This document shows positions 57,101 through 64,000 of a DNA stretch of 64,000 nt, in pieces. Every line of letters begins with the position of its first letter. Within the stretch, counting starts at the first letter, position 1. The position numbers and the translations under genes are program-made. This DNA is from Nymphaea colorata (Eukaryota; Streptophyta; Magnoliopsida; Nymphaeales; Nymphaeaceae), in assembly GCF_008831285.2 (NCBI RefSeq), contig NC_045139.1, positions 11,754,704 through 11,818,703 on the forward strand, given 5' to 3'. A model generated the notes under the pieces. It was not told the DNA's origin. It saw only the letters and a list, made by a program, of their open reading frames with translations, and did not search any database.

Positions 57101-59696
57101 AAAGAGTATATCAGTGCGAATGTCACAATCAAGTATGTAATAGTTTATTCAAGCTCTAACTGCCCATGCAGTTTCTATTTGTCACCAACAGACTTTGTTA
57201 GATACTCAGTGGAGACGGGCTATGCAAGATGAGATAGATGCATTAGTTCAGCGAGGCACCTGGGAACTTGTTGATCCTCCTTCTGATTGTGACATTGTTG
57301 GCTCCAAGTGAGTATTCATAATGAAATATAATTCTGATGGTTCTATGGAAAGATACAAAGCTCGGTTGGTTGTTAAGGGCTACACGCATACTTACAGGGT
57401 TGATTTCTTTGAGACTTTCTCTCTTGCCATTTGGCTTATCATCCCTGTGGTTGTGCACAATGACTGGCACATGTATCAGCTTGATGTCAAAAATGCCTTT
57501 TTGTACGGTGATCTTGATGAGACTGTCTATATGCAACAACCACCAGGGTTTGAACGATAGGAGGAGTGTGGAAAAGTGTGCAAAGTGAAGAAAGCTATTT
57601 ATGGACTCAAACAGAGCCCTTGTGCGTGGTTTCACAAGTTCTCTGAAGTAGTCTCAAAGTGTGGCTTTGCGAGATTCCCTCTTGATCATTCTTTGTTTAT
57701 CAAGAAGAGTTCTAGGGTTATGACCATTCTAGTGGTTTATGTTGATGATATTATCCTAATAGGTGATTCCGATCAAGAAATTTTTGATACAACGTTGTTT
57801 CTTCAAAAACACTTTGTGACGAAAGATCTTGGTCCACTACGATATTTCTTGGGAATAGAAGTTGCTCACAACAGGGAAGGTGTAGTTTTCTCTCAACGGA
57901 AGTATGTTCTTGATTTATTGCAGAACACCGGGATGCTAGGAGCTAAACCGGCTAATCTACCTGTGAATCCACGCATATATCTTCATGGTGATCAATTAGA
58001 ATTAGTAGCTTCTCGATCATATAGATCCCTTATTGGAAAGCTCCTCTATGTTACTGTGACAAGACCAGACATTAGCTTTGCAGTGAGGAAGCTATGTCAA
58101 TTTATGGAAAAACTCAAGAAAGTTCATTGGGATGCAACTTTAATGGTTGTCAAATATCTGAAATCGTCCCCTGACAAAGGGCTTTTGTTCACAAAAGGCA
58201 AGACCCTGGAAGTGGAAGCCTATAGTGATGCTGATTATGATGGCTTAGTCGAAGACATGAAATCTACTACAGGATTCTGTGTATTTGTGGGAGACAACCT
58301 TATATCTTGGAGAAGCAAAAGTAAGGTGTGGTATCAAGATCTAGTGCAGAATCCGAGTACAGAGCTATGGCTCAAACTGCCGTTGAAATGACTTGGGCTA
58401 AATCCATGCTATCTAGACTAAGTGTGTCGATTCCACTTCCCATGAAGATGTATTGTGACAATCGAACAGCCACGTACATTGCAAACAATCCAGTTTTCCA
58501 TGAGAGAACTAAACATATTGAAGTGGACTGCCATTATATTCGAGATCTCGTTCAAGGAGGAACCATTGCCACTATTCATGTACCATCAGAAGATCAAGCT
58601 GCAGATGTCTTCACTAAAGCTCTTCCTATTGGTGATTTCTCTAGATGTTGTGACAAGCTTAGCATGTTTAATATATATGCTCCAGCTTGAGGGGGAGTGT
58701 TGAATTAAAAGAGTTTATGTTTCTAGGTGGTTCTTTGTAATATTTAATAGTTACAAGGTCTCTTTTAACATTTCTCTATTTTTGGTTGATGTAATTTGTA
58801 AATCCCTTTTCTACCCTAATCTCTTTATTATGGAGATTAGGGTTTGTGAATAAACAAGTTTTCTCTCTCAAAAGACTGCCGGCTGTAGCAGACTTGAGTA
58901 AGGACATGGGCTTCAGCTTTAAACAGTTTTGTGGTGTCCCTTGCCCGTTCAAGCTTTTGCTTAACTTGCCCTTGCATTTGGCTGTTCGGTTAAAATTTGG
59001 GCCCTGCTAAATATAGCAAGCAGGAAGCTAAGCCTCCTTCGGGTTTGGGAGACTTAGGCTGCACTCAAACAAAAAAATTAGCCATGTGACTGTTGGGTTG
59101 ACTTGAGTATATCTTGATTCAACATGTTTCACCATAATCTAGTTGTGGAATTATATATGATGCCTATTAGTTTGTTTCTTCATTTCTATTGTCATGAAGT
59201 TTTTGTTTTTATTTTCCGTAGTGGGGGCCAACATACTTGGATGACAATTTGATCAGGTTTTGAGTATCTTTCTCATATGAGACTGCATTCTGGTCCAAGG
59301 CACATATTTATCTAATTTAACCAGAACTGCATCTTGTTCTTGCCACTTGTATGTCTTGTAAATTTGTCAAGAGCAAAATGGGGCTTGCAATGTTGTTCTT
59401 ACTCAGTCATAGACTAGAGCAATCAATTAGTGCAAACTGAATAGACTTTTGTCAGGTGTTATGAGTGGTCTGAGCAAGTCCCAAGGCAAATAGTTGATAA
59501 TCAAGCTAACTTGGCCTCATTTGCTGGCTATCTGCAATGCTTTCCTTAGTTCTATTTTGAGCCACTAAAGCCCCTGTTCTACAATTATTGATAGGATTTT
59601 GAGAAGGCACTGCAAGAGGTGAGGCCATCTGTTTCACAGAATGAACTGGGAAGTTATGATGAGTGGAACAGACAGTTTGGCAGCCTCTCAATCTAA
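30133..59696 (+). CDS. FIGL1: FIGL1, AAA-ATPase limiting meiotic crossovers
   Basis: FIDGETIN-LIKE 1 is a nuclear AAA-ATPase. In Arabidopsis it acts with FLIP to regulate RAD51/DMC1 and limit crossovers. Coding exons: 30133-30416, 31156-31294, 31378-31851, 32565-32830, 35383-35510, 35622-35740, 35811-35903, 52329-52430, 52512-52614, 53411-53494, 53572-53667, 53790-53917 and 59595-59696. These total 2118 bp (705 aa), with every phase matching and GT-AG throughout. An N-terminal helical region starts [20 protein letters not shown]. The RAD51-binding FxxA motif is FVTA (residues 292-295), followed by a conserved [10 protein letters not shown]. Walker A GPPGTGKT (468-475) is split between exons 6 and 7; Walker B VIFVDEID is at 523-530. 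The C-terminal tail holds [10 protein letters not shown] and ends FGSLSI. No stop or frameshift was seen. Intron 7 (16,425 bp) and intron 12 (5,677 bp) are swollen by retrotransposons. The ATG has a good context (GGCAATGGCG). Confidence 0.95.
34501..35160. mobile_element. Non-autonomous TIR element in FIGL1 intron 4
   Basis: The left end CAGTGGCGGAGCCACATTTA and the reverse complement of the right end, CCACGGTGGAGCCAGAAATTTA, are diverged terminal inverted repeats of a type common in plant genomes. About 660 bp with no coding content. No convincing target duplication was seen; the superfamily is not settled. Confidence 0.6.
36535..36774 (-). repeat. 3' LTR of Copia A (240 bp)
   Basis: Plus strand TGTAGAAATAAAG to AACCCGTCAACA, next to the tract CTCCCCCTCAAGTTGG (polypurine on the minus strand). 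It is related to, but clearly diverged from, the LTR at 43997-44234, sharing blocks such as TAACGTGGAAAACCCT. Confidence 0.88.
36769..41132 (-). pseudogene. Copia A gag-pol with five nonsense changes and a frameshift
   Basis: Domains in order: gag (41132 to about 40300) with zinc knuckle [14 protein letters not shown]; protease [15 protein letters not shown]; integrase with [30 protein letters not shown] and NGVAERKNR; reverse transcriptase with [16 protein letters not shown] and YVDDMIV; RNase H with [16 protein letters not shown] and YCDNKSA. In-frame stops fall at about 40871, 40218, 38762, 38210 and 37856, and a one-base indel lies near 40305. Each stop is explained by one C-to-T or G-to-A change at a Gln or Trp codon. 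The 3' frame runs through the polypurine tract and ends on a TGA made by the first bases of the LTR. Confidence 0.88.
41305..41931 (+). mobile_element. 3' fragment of a hAT-like DNA transposon
   Basis: An open frame (41305-41520) starts [12 protein letters not shown] and ends in an acidic tail ([14 protein letters not shown], stop). This is like the C-terminus of plant hAT/DUF659-type transposases. After about 400 bp of AT-rich 3' sequence comes GATACGGCTTACGATACACG and the end ACAACATTG, the TATCG-rich terminus style seen in such elements. The right end falls exactly inside the Copia B integrase; the rest of the transposon is missing. Confidence 0.5.
41940..42814 (-). pseudogene. Copia B protease-integrase remnant fused to the gag start
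   Basis: The ATG at 42814 begins MADSH and runs straight into [14 protein letters not shown] (protease). In sister element A, MADS is the gag start and [14 protein letters not shown] lies about 300 codons later, so roughly 0.9-1 kb covering gag was deleted. Further on: [15 protein letters not shown], a frameshift near 42395, [17 protein letters not shown] and RTDNAREYT, ending at the hAT junction. Confidence 0.85.
43984..43996 (-). other. Primer-binding site of Copia B
   Basis: Minus strand TGGTATCAGAGCC directly abuts the LTR: the standard initiator tRNA-Met 3'-end type. Confidence 0.93.
43997..44234 (-). repeat. 5' LTR of Copia B (238 bp)
   Basis: Plus strand TGTAGAAACGGTAAAAG to CATATGTCAACA. 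It resembles the Copia A LTR in length and in several blocks but differs widely elsewhere, so A and B are relatives, not one element. Confidence 0.88.
45135..45299 (-). repeat. 3' LTR of Copia C (165 bp)
   Basis: Plus strand TGATAAGATTAGAAAG to CATCTTAACA. Identical to 50168-50332. The very short LTR contains CTTTATATAGACTAG. The minus-strand polypurine tract TTGAGGGGGAG is at 45300-45310. Confidence 0.97.
45307..49512 (-). CDS. Copia C gag-pol polyprotein, 1401 aa, uninterrupted
   Basis: One frame encodes all Copia functions. Approximate residues: gag core with [12 protein letters not shown] (39-50) and [10 protein letters not shown] (104-113); RGRG-rich linker; zinc knuckle [14 protein letters not shown] (252-265, CX2CX4HX4C). 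Protease DSGAS is at 347-351. Integrase zinc region WHLRFGH...CESCQLGK spans about 476-510, with catalytic D534, D597 and E633 (D,D35E). Reverse transcriptase has [13 protein letters not shown] (997-1009) and YVDD (about 1084). RNase H has DADYAG (about 1247), SSAESEYRA (about 1285) and LCDNKAALF (about 1322). It ends FDIYAPT, with the stop just ahead of the polypurine tract. The protein is made as one polyprotein and cleaved; no gag/pol frameshift is present, normal for plant Copia. Start at 49512, the first ATG of the frame (MSEISSG). Confidence 0.95.
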   Translation of the reverse strand: MSEISSGANTSSFVSSGEMKSSPFSSFITKMDGGNYEMWAMQVKRTLIAHEKEHLILEPEPVQKVGKYTTWFKDNSLVMVWIVGTLTQDIANEVLHKESAKDMWDSLAATYSQARNETRIMQLHHDIHQMRQDGRPLHTYYSSLKSMFERLNSYFPACKCEQQKAYRDMLMVGVFLSGLDSVYESAKNQMLTSPSIPPIDEAYSRLSRIPIPSSTVLDTTSAMLATRGRGGSLFARGRGYRGRGNTPSRPVCQFCHRIGHTVDKCWQKHGRPAVANQTVFTDSPEQPKTQHPVSSSELRADDIISQLRHLIGDRPQQAPDPTTSTITTAASASSSGMYSDTTDWLIDSGASTHLCGDKAQFTSYVPTPPGRSVILADGKYSPVVGLGEVQLTSSLPLQHVLHAPEFPHSLLSISQITRDLNCRAIFDSSSLVFQDILTGRVIGSGREQGGLYRLVHPFPFAGSTSAGSSSSSAYTWHLRFGHLPFQKLLHVLPQLSPKSSFQCESCQLGKHHRSSFPPRPSRSSHSVFELLHFDVWGPSRTPALQGHRYYLVAIDDYSRVSWVFLMKHKSEVGHVIKNFINEILTQFDTCVKIVRSDNALEFCASSLEQFFRDKGIIHQTSCAYTSQQNGVAERKHRHILDVARTIIIHSHVPHSYWGDAVLTACYLINRMPSSVLGDLIPISVLFPDRDLFSVPPRVFGCVAFVQLLGPGRDKLSPRAIKTIFVGYSRTQKGYRCYDPSTRRYYVSADVTFFESTSFFSPNGTQLRAPELNDEVQFPLPLMSCPNPVDPRFGAVYQRRTKPAAPVQCAPVPSPSTPKVIPDTNSTDNVLCNDDIGVCHEHVPAPNELDMPIAQRKGKRSCTLHPISGHLSMDRLTPMYRQFVKGLSAIALPQNPMDALSDPKWAAAMQEEMDALQSRGTWTLVTPSADAAIVGCRWVFTIKYRADGSIDRYKARLVAKGYTQTYGVDYYDTFSPVARHASLRILLAVAVSKNWSLSQLDVKNAFLYGDLHEEVYMQQPPGFVAEGECQKVCRLRKAIYGLKQSPRAWFQKLSENIENEGFRRSSADHSLFVKKTSTGTVIVLVYVDDIIVTGDDDQGISNIKDVLGQHFVTKDLGELRYFLGIEFARNQKGLIMCQRKYVTDVLQETGMLGCRPASTPMDINTRLYDDDTEDVDARQYRGIVGKLLYITVTRPDIAYAVSRVSQFMDKPKKVHWDAAMMILRYLKNSPGTGLFFQNGTSLTISVYVDADYAGCPSDRKSTTGFCVFIGSNLVTWKSKKQTVVARSSAESEYRAMAQGTAEVMWVRSLMLDLTVEVPLPMQLLCDNKAALFIANNPAFHERTKHVEVDCHYTRDMIQKGFVSTSHISTTGQTADIFTKALARGPFQSCCSKLSLFDIYAPT
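50156..50167 (-). other. Primer-binding site of Copia C
   Basis: Minus strand TGGTATCAGAGC directly abuts the 5' LTR and matches the 3' end of initiator tRNA-Met. Confidence 0.95.
50168..50332 (-). repeat. 5' LTR of Copia C (165 bp)
   Basis: Identical to 45135-45299. The leader between it and the gag start (49513-50155) is GC-rich, with repeated GGCGGAGGCGTCGGG and GAGAGGTCAGCGACGGG blocks at about 49915-50060. Confidence 0.97.
54090..54312 (+). mobile_element. Scrambled Gypsy-like fragment
   Basis: The translation first reads [14 protein letters not shown] then EPKGF, like Gypsy gag. After a stop it reads [19 protein letters not shown], like the start of Gypsy reverse transcriptase. The two pieces lie only about 40 bp apart, implying a large internal deletion. 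It lies in FIGL1 intron 12. Weak evidence, based on motif memory. Confidence 0.4.
54313..55460. other. FIGL1 intron 12 sequence without recognised features
   Basis: AT-rich DNA. An open frame at 54709-54912 has no recognisable domain. No 5' LTR matching the one at 58698 was found here. Confidence 0.5.
55470..58690 (+). pseudogene. Broken Copia E gag-pol
   Basis: Pieces: zinc knuckle [14 protein letters not shown] after a stop; protease WIIDSGAS (to 55950, then a frameshift); GAG-pre-integrase WHLRLGHPS...CEACHLGN (to 56512); integrase [13 protein letters not shown] and NGVAERKHR (56570-57232). A deletion then removes most of the linker. Reverse transcriptase runs [32 protein letters not shown] (stops at 57309 and 57558), then [10 protein letters not shown] (57576-58391). 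RNase H follows a frameshift near 58330, with SSAESEYRA and YCDNRTA, ending FNIYAPA (58690). Confidence 0.88.
58698..58870 (+). repeat. 3' LTR of Copia E
   Basis: The polypurine tract GAGGGGGAG (58689-58697) is followed by TGTTGAATTAAAAGAG; a probable end is TTTTCTCTCTCA (58870). It carries AATAAA at 58849-58854, a potential poly(A) signal in the FIGL1 sense direction. The right border is inferred from the terminal CA only. Confidence 0.65.
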
Positions 59697-61408
59697 GGTG
59701 ACTTTCTGGACAAAAATCCCTCTTTTTTGTTTGAACTTTGAAGCATTCAATACTATATTTATTGCTGCAGATGGGTTTCCAAGAAGATTTTTGTCTTTTC
59801 TGCCATTTAGCACCTCTTCTGAATAACATTTGTGAAGGTCATAATACTTTAATTATTTTGATTTTTCATTTATGATGATAATTCTTCTGGAAAAATGCTA
59901 TATACACTCCCCAAGGATGGACAGCAGACACTAATCAGCTTGAGCCATGCGACAGGAGTCTGCACTTCTTTGTGTGTCAGTTGGCATGTTATTGCTGCTT
60001 GTGAATTGGATGTGAAGATGGAACAGTATATGCTCGGTGGTAAATCTGTTTTTGTAGAAATAGAGATGTCACCTTGTGTGCTGCTTCACCTCACCTGTAC
60101 TTCAATATGTTCCAGTTGGCAAAGGATATCATTTCATGGGTCAGATTCTGCTTCACCTATTAGTACCACAAAGTTGCAAAAATGTTGTGAAGGGACTGAG
60201 TACATCAGACGTGATAGGGTCGGTTAATTCATTGGATCATTTGGTCGAGGGAGATGGCATACAAATGGAAATCTTAACTCTCTGGGACTGTTCCAACTGA
60301 TTATACTGTGGCATCTTAGCAACTGCATCGTAATGGCTGATGCTGCATTTTGAACTGGCTGTCAAGGTAAAGCAATTGTTTCTATGAGGAGAAAAGATAC
60401 AGAAGTGGTCTGCTCACTATGATGAAACCCCTAATACACTATGAATCTTAGGGGCTATTTGGCAAAGAGAACGGTTTGTTACTGTTCCGTGAATTTACTT
60501 TAAAAATTGTGGCAAATTCACATGAAACCACGTAACAAAGTGTTCCATGAATCTGCTCAGAGAGTCTCCATTTTTGGGGCAGATTCATGGAATAGTAACA
60601 CACCCCCTTAGGTTTCTACATCTTTTGAGGCTTGTATGTTTTGAACCTTTGGGTTCTGGCTTCTGCATCTTTTGGGAACATGGTAGCTAATTTCTTGTTG
60701 TCTCTGTTACATAGGTCACAGATAGGCAAGAAAAGATCTAATATCATAGATTACGTGTCAGTATAATAGGAATTATCTTTTATTAGCTGGGCATGGAGAA
60801 AGTTCTTGCAAATGATGATGATAGCAAACTTGAATAAGAGCAACATGTAGCAAGTGGACATTTTTGAAGTGGTTGTCACTTGTCAAGGTTAAAGGCATTA
60901 CGTCTTGAGATTTAGATTTTTGAACCAGAAATTGAGATGCTTTTAATTCATAGGCTTGGGCTAGTTATCTAAGCTAAAAATGGCTCAGGTTTCTTTCTTG
61001 AATTCTTGGGGAGTACCGGCTGGCTGATGGAGATTGGTGTGGCAATTCCTTTCCTTTCAGCAAGTGTGGTCCATTAATCAATTAGTTGCTTGAGGGGATA
61101 AATAAGCCTTGGACTTGAGGAACTCTAACTTAGTCAGGAACGCTGTAAATTTTATTTTGATCTGGAGATCAAGTGTGTATTCTCAACAGGTGTCCAGCTG
61201 AGAGCACCCATTTCCTTAAAGACTACATCTCCTGTTTTCTTTACACATGGAATACAGCTAGTACAAGCATGCAAGTTGGACTTTTGAGAAAACCACTTTT
61301 TTATTTTAATTTTTTGCTGCTCATATCTTTCTGGTTGTGAAGCAGAAATTATCTGAATAATGGGGAAAGCTCTTGAATGTGTTATACTAATAAGCTTCAA
61401 AGTCAAGA
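59697..61408. other. Interval between FIGL1 and P450 (tail-to-tail)
   Basis: Holds the FIGL1 3'UTR and probably the P450 3'UTR. Open frames at 59895-60227 and 60076-60300 have no domain or homology I recognise. One MITE is listed separately. Otherwise nothing seen. Confidence 0.6.
60451..60607. mobile_element. Short MITE (157 bp, TTA target duplication)
   Basis: Starts GGGGCTATTTGGC and ends with the reverse complement GGGGGTGTGTTACTATTCCA. Both arms continue with GTTACTGTTCCGTGAAT and GTTACTATTCCATGAAT, so the element is nearly one long hairpin. TTA flanks both ends (60448-60450, 60608-60610). A PIF/Harbinger-like (Tourist-type) origin is likely. Confidence 0.7.
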
Positions 61409-62851
61409 TTAGACCTTCTTTCCTTTAACTAATACATGGAAGCCACCGGCCATGTGAGTGGTCAGAAATGGAATGAGCTGTGGCTTGCTAGTGTTTATAG
61501 GCTTGAGTTCAAACCTGCTCAGTATGACAGCAACAATGTATTTCATCTCCATGAATGCCATATCCTTCCCTAGGCACTGCCTTGGCCCGCCATGGAAAAT
61601 CGGGAACTTGTATGTTGATACTGGTACTTCCTCTTCATTGCCAGAACAAGGGTCGAGCCATCTCCACGGTCGGAACTCCAAACAGTCTTTTCCCCACAAA
61701 GTCTCCATTCTTCCCATCCCATAGGGAAAGTAGGTTACTCTACTTCCTTGGGGGACAAATGTGCCATCTGGGAGGACGTCATCATTTTCTGCATGTTTTG
61801 AATCCCATACTATTGGGGGGTAAAGTCTCATGCTTTCACAGAGGCTGGCCTTTAGGAATTTCAATTCATGCAACGTGTCAAAACTAAGAATTTGAAGTCT
61901 GCTAATTTCATCTGTTATTGTTTTCTGTACATGTGGATGATGAGTTAGGAGCCAGAAGAACCATGTAAGAGCTGCTGATATTGTGTCCCTTCCTGCTAGG
62001 AGAAAGTTTATCACCATATCCCTAGCCAAGTTTTCATCTTTATTGTAGATAGACAACAACCTTGACAGGAGATCCTCACTACCCAAACTTTTCTTTGTTT
62101 GGACCATCTCCATAACTGACTTGTGCAGTGAGTCGACTGCTTCTCTGAGCCTCTGCTCAGAACCTATGCGAAGGGCTCGCTTGGCCTTCCATATCATCTG
62201 CAATGGCTCTGCTGCTCTCCTGGCACTAATCGCTGTTGCTATGTCAAATGCACGTGCAAGATGGCAAGGCGGCATTGATGGAAGAAGGGACTGTGGATCC
62301 ATGTCAAAGGAGACCTTGCAGACAATGTCGAAGGCAAACCTGTTCAACACCTCTTGCAGGTCGATGCTCCTCTTGTTTGTGCAAGCAGTCTGCAGCAGAG
62401 GCAAAAGCCGCCGTTCAGCTTCTGTCTCCATTGTTCTTAGCACCAAGTCTCTCAACGATCTCGTCGTGAATTCATGGCTCACTGCCTTCCTCTGTTGATG
62501 CCACAACTCCCCATCAACATTGAATATTCCTCTGCCCAAGAGATCTCCTAGGGTGTCAGTGAAGGGTCTGCCTTTTGGGTAGTTATGGAACTGTGTCTTG
62601 ACTATGTGTTCAACGTTGGCAGGGTTAGCTGTGATTATAGTTGGAGTGGAGCCAACTCGATCTATCAGTATTGTCTGAGATGGTGATCGAGAAAGAAGCT
62701 CAGTATACCAATCAAGGAGACGATTTTGGTTCTTGTAAAAAGAGATCAAGCAACCGACGATGGGGTAAGATGGTGGTCCATAAACAGACCTTCTAGGACG
62801 TAAGGTAGAAAAGTATAACAGAAGTGCGAAGAATATAACCACCACGACTAA

Positions 62852-62854
<3 letters not shown>
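61409..62854 (-). CDS. Cytochrome P450, CYP94 family (CYP94B/A-like)
   Basis: ER-anchored, haem-thiolate mono-oxygenase. CYP94 enzymes hydroxylate the terminal carbon of fatty acids; CYP94B members also oxidise jasmonoyl-isoleucine and so switch off jasmonate signalling. A single 481-aa exon, normal for intronless CYP94 genes. N-terminal anchor LVVVVIFFALLLYF; DLLGRGIFNVDGELWHQQRK near 104-123; oxygen-binding AGRDT (287-291); K-helix ESMR (340-343); CYP94-like WDSKHAENDDVLPDGT and YFPYGMGRMETLWG; FRPWRW; haem loop FHGGPRQCLG with Cys about 427; C-terminal THMAGGF. No defect seen. Start chosen at the membrane anchor; in-frame ATGs at 62980 and 63013 would add 42 or 53 charged residues. Exact subfamily and substrate need phylogeny. 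Confidence 0.93.

Positions 62855-62884
<30 letters not shown>
62855..62884 (-). repeat. (GA)n microsatellite immediately 5' of the P450 ATG
   Basis: Fifteen CT units on the plus strand, directly abutting the chosen start codon. The frame stays open through it (Arg-Glu repeats) from an upstream ATG at 62980. GA-rich leaders are common in plant genes. Confidence 0.95.
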
Positions 62885-62888
<4 letters not shown>

Positions 62889-63031
62889 CAGGTAAAGGTG
62901 GTGTGCTTGATGAAGTTGAAGTTGGCAGCCTCTCTCTCTCTCGCTGTGGCTCTGTGGTGAAGCTTCTTCTTTCTTTCCATAGCTCGTGCGTTTATAGTTT
63001 TCCGATTGTGCATTCCTCAAGTCACAGCAGG

Positions 63032-63038
63032 TATATAA
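63032..63038 (-). promoter_or_regulatory. Candidate TATA box of the P450
   Basis: Plus strand TATATAAG within GGTATATAAGTTGG (minus strand CTTATATACC) lies about 180 bp upstream of the ATG at 62854. Transcription would begin near 63005, just inside the ATG at 63013, which argues against that start. Confidence 0.6.
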
Positions 63039-63348
63039 GTTGGATGAAGGTGGCCGGTGGTAATTTGCGCCATCGTCCTTGATTCGGCCCGCCGAACGGT
63101 GGTATTGGTTCAGTTGGTGGGCCCAACTCGCGTAGCCATGCGCATGAATTGTGACTTCAGGTTGGGAAAATGTGAAAACAAAATCCACTGTTTACATCCT
63201 TGCCTGCATGTTCCACAACCTTTCCTTCTCGTGTCTTCATGGTCAACCTTGACACAAGTCCCTGACTCAAACTTTGGTAAAACGGTAACGTGGCAAGCTG
63301 GCAAATGTCCCTTGATGTTTTTGTCCGTTCAATTCTATTTGGAGCGCC

Positions 63349-63452
63349 TGCCTGTTCTCAACAGTGCTGTCAGAACCGGCCACAGGCATATCCTACCGAC
63401 CGCAAGCGAATGCCTGTTCTTAGCAGTGCTCTCAGAACCGGCCACGGGCATA
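63349..63452. repeat. Two 42-bp direct repeats upstream of the P450
   Basis: 63349-63390 and 63411-63452 both begin TGCCTGTTCT and contain CAGTGCT then CAGAACCGGCCAC. They differ at four positions and are offset by 62 bp. They lie about 500-600 bp upstream of the P450 start. Confidence 0.9.
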
Positions 63453-64000
63453 CCCCCGCAGATACTATGCTAACCCGACACGAGGGTCTGAAAATTGGTT
63501 ATTTTGTTGTATTTAATATTTTAAAATATTTAGTGATTAATGTTGAAATAGGAAAAGGAAATCGCCAGACACGGTGCGATGCATATTGGCGATAAGCATC
63601 ATTTCTCACGGCCTCCGACATGATATGGAAACCATCTTTTCAACTTCACTTCGGATTTAAGTAACGAGTTTTGGTGCAGTGGAGTGATTAGGTGGTGATA
63701 AGCATCGCCAGTGCTAGATTCCTCCGACGGAATTCCTGTGAATTTCTAGTAAAAAAAGCATTGGTTTCATCTCATGTGACCAGTAATGTCTAGGAGAGGG
63801 AGAAGCAGTTTATGTGACCATGAATCAGCTTGAAGAAATGGCCATATAATTACTAATCTTCTCAACATGTACTGTTAGACAGATAGTTGTTTCCATCGTA
63901 AAAATGGCCTTGTAAATCTGTTCATGCATTTGGATGCAGCGAGATTTTTTAAATATATTGTCTTCTGAACGCAGGTCGGGTTACTGCACCTTCTCATCGT
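63453..64000. other. Right-edge interval, nothing recognised
   Basis: Sequence upstream of the P450. No coding frame, repeat or RNA gene was identified. Confidence 0.5.

Larger units (their letters stand above)
55461..58870 (+). mobile_element. Copia E: 5'-truncated element in FIGL1 intron 12
   Basis: It starts abruptly in the glycine/arginine-rich end of gag ([13 protein letters not shown]) and runs to a 3' LTR. The 5' LTR, leader and most of gag are absent. Sense orientation relative to FIGL1. Lineage features (RGRG linker, DKCW knuckle, FNIYAPA end) resemble Copia C. Confidence 0.88.

Noticed and set aside
59895-60300. 110-aa and 74-aa open frames after FIGL1
   Set aside because: No homology recognised, overlapping frames, no promoter or splice evidence; left unannotated.
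62121-62498. 125-aa plus-strand frame opposite the P450
   Set aside because: Shadow of the P450 coding strand.
62855-63013. P450 start at 63013 giving 534 aa
   Set aside because: It would precede or coincide with the expected transcription start and puts 53 charged residues before the membrane anchor; CYP94 proteins start at the anchor.

Overview
The window is plant nuclear DNA, almost certainly from a flowering plant. The evidence is host genes with plant-type GT-AG introns (a GT47 glycosyltransferase, the AAA-ATPase FIGL1 and a CYP94-type cytochrome P450) set among Ty1/copia retrotransposons, a LINE relic, MITE-like elements and long microsatellites. I cannot name the species from sequence alone. 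Nothing here looks bacterial, organellar or viral.

Layout. 1-911: 3' end of a plus-strand Copia element (RNase H tail, polypurine tract, LTR). 912-5.0 kb: gene-free DNA with an (AT)n(AG)n microsatellite, an inverted-repeat element and a 4 x 34-bp tandem repeat. 5.19-10.14 kb: a four-exon GT47 (exostosin-family) gene, predicted 428 aa. 12.1-18.5 kb: a 5'-truncated LINE relic bounded by a 19-bp direct repeat, split by a degenerate minus-strand Copia with a perfect 5-bp target duplication (TAAAT). 19.4-19.8 kb: a broken 3' fragment of a HOS15/TBL1-like WD40 gene. 23.18-29.87 kb: a full-length but mutated Copia element (TSD TGCTA), ending 267 bp upstream of FIGL1. 30.13-59.70 kb: FIGL1, 13 coding exons, predicted 705 aa, apparently intact over 29.6 kb. 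Its 16.4-kb intron 7 holds two truncated minus-strand Copias (A, B), a hAT-like fragment, an old plus-strand Copia relic (D) and, inserted in D, an apparently intact Copia (C: identical 165-bp LTRs, TSD CATTT, one uninterrupted 1401-aa gag-pol frame). Its 5.7-kb intron 12 holds a Gypsy scrap and a 5'-truncated plus-strand Copia (E). 61.41-62.85 kb: an intronless CYP94-type P450 on the minus strand, tail-to-tail with FIGL1.

How the parts relate. The three host genes have no evident shared pathway: Golgi cell-wall polysaccharide synthesis, control of meiotic recombination, and fatty-acid or jasmonate oxidation. Repeats dominate the rest. FIGL1 keeps its reading frame across every splice junction despite five or more insertions in two introns.

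Most unusual observations. (1) The 23.18-29.87 kb Copia appears to start gag inside its own LTR: both LTRs carry a small ORF with a strong start context, differing by an in-frame 12-bp indel, and a phase-matched donor/acceptor pair would join it to gag across about 1.8 kb. (2) The same element's primer-binding site matches the anticodon arm of initiator tRNA-Met, not the 3' end, implying a half-tRNA primer as in Drosophila copia and yeast Ty5. (3) Its leader has an array of ACCGGTTC-like motifs spaced at near-multiples of one helical turn. (4) Copia C looks young and possibly active inside FIGL1. Positions and splice sites were read by eye; no alignment or database search was run.
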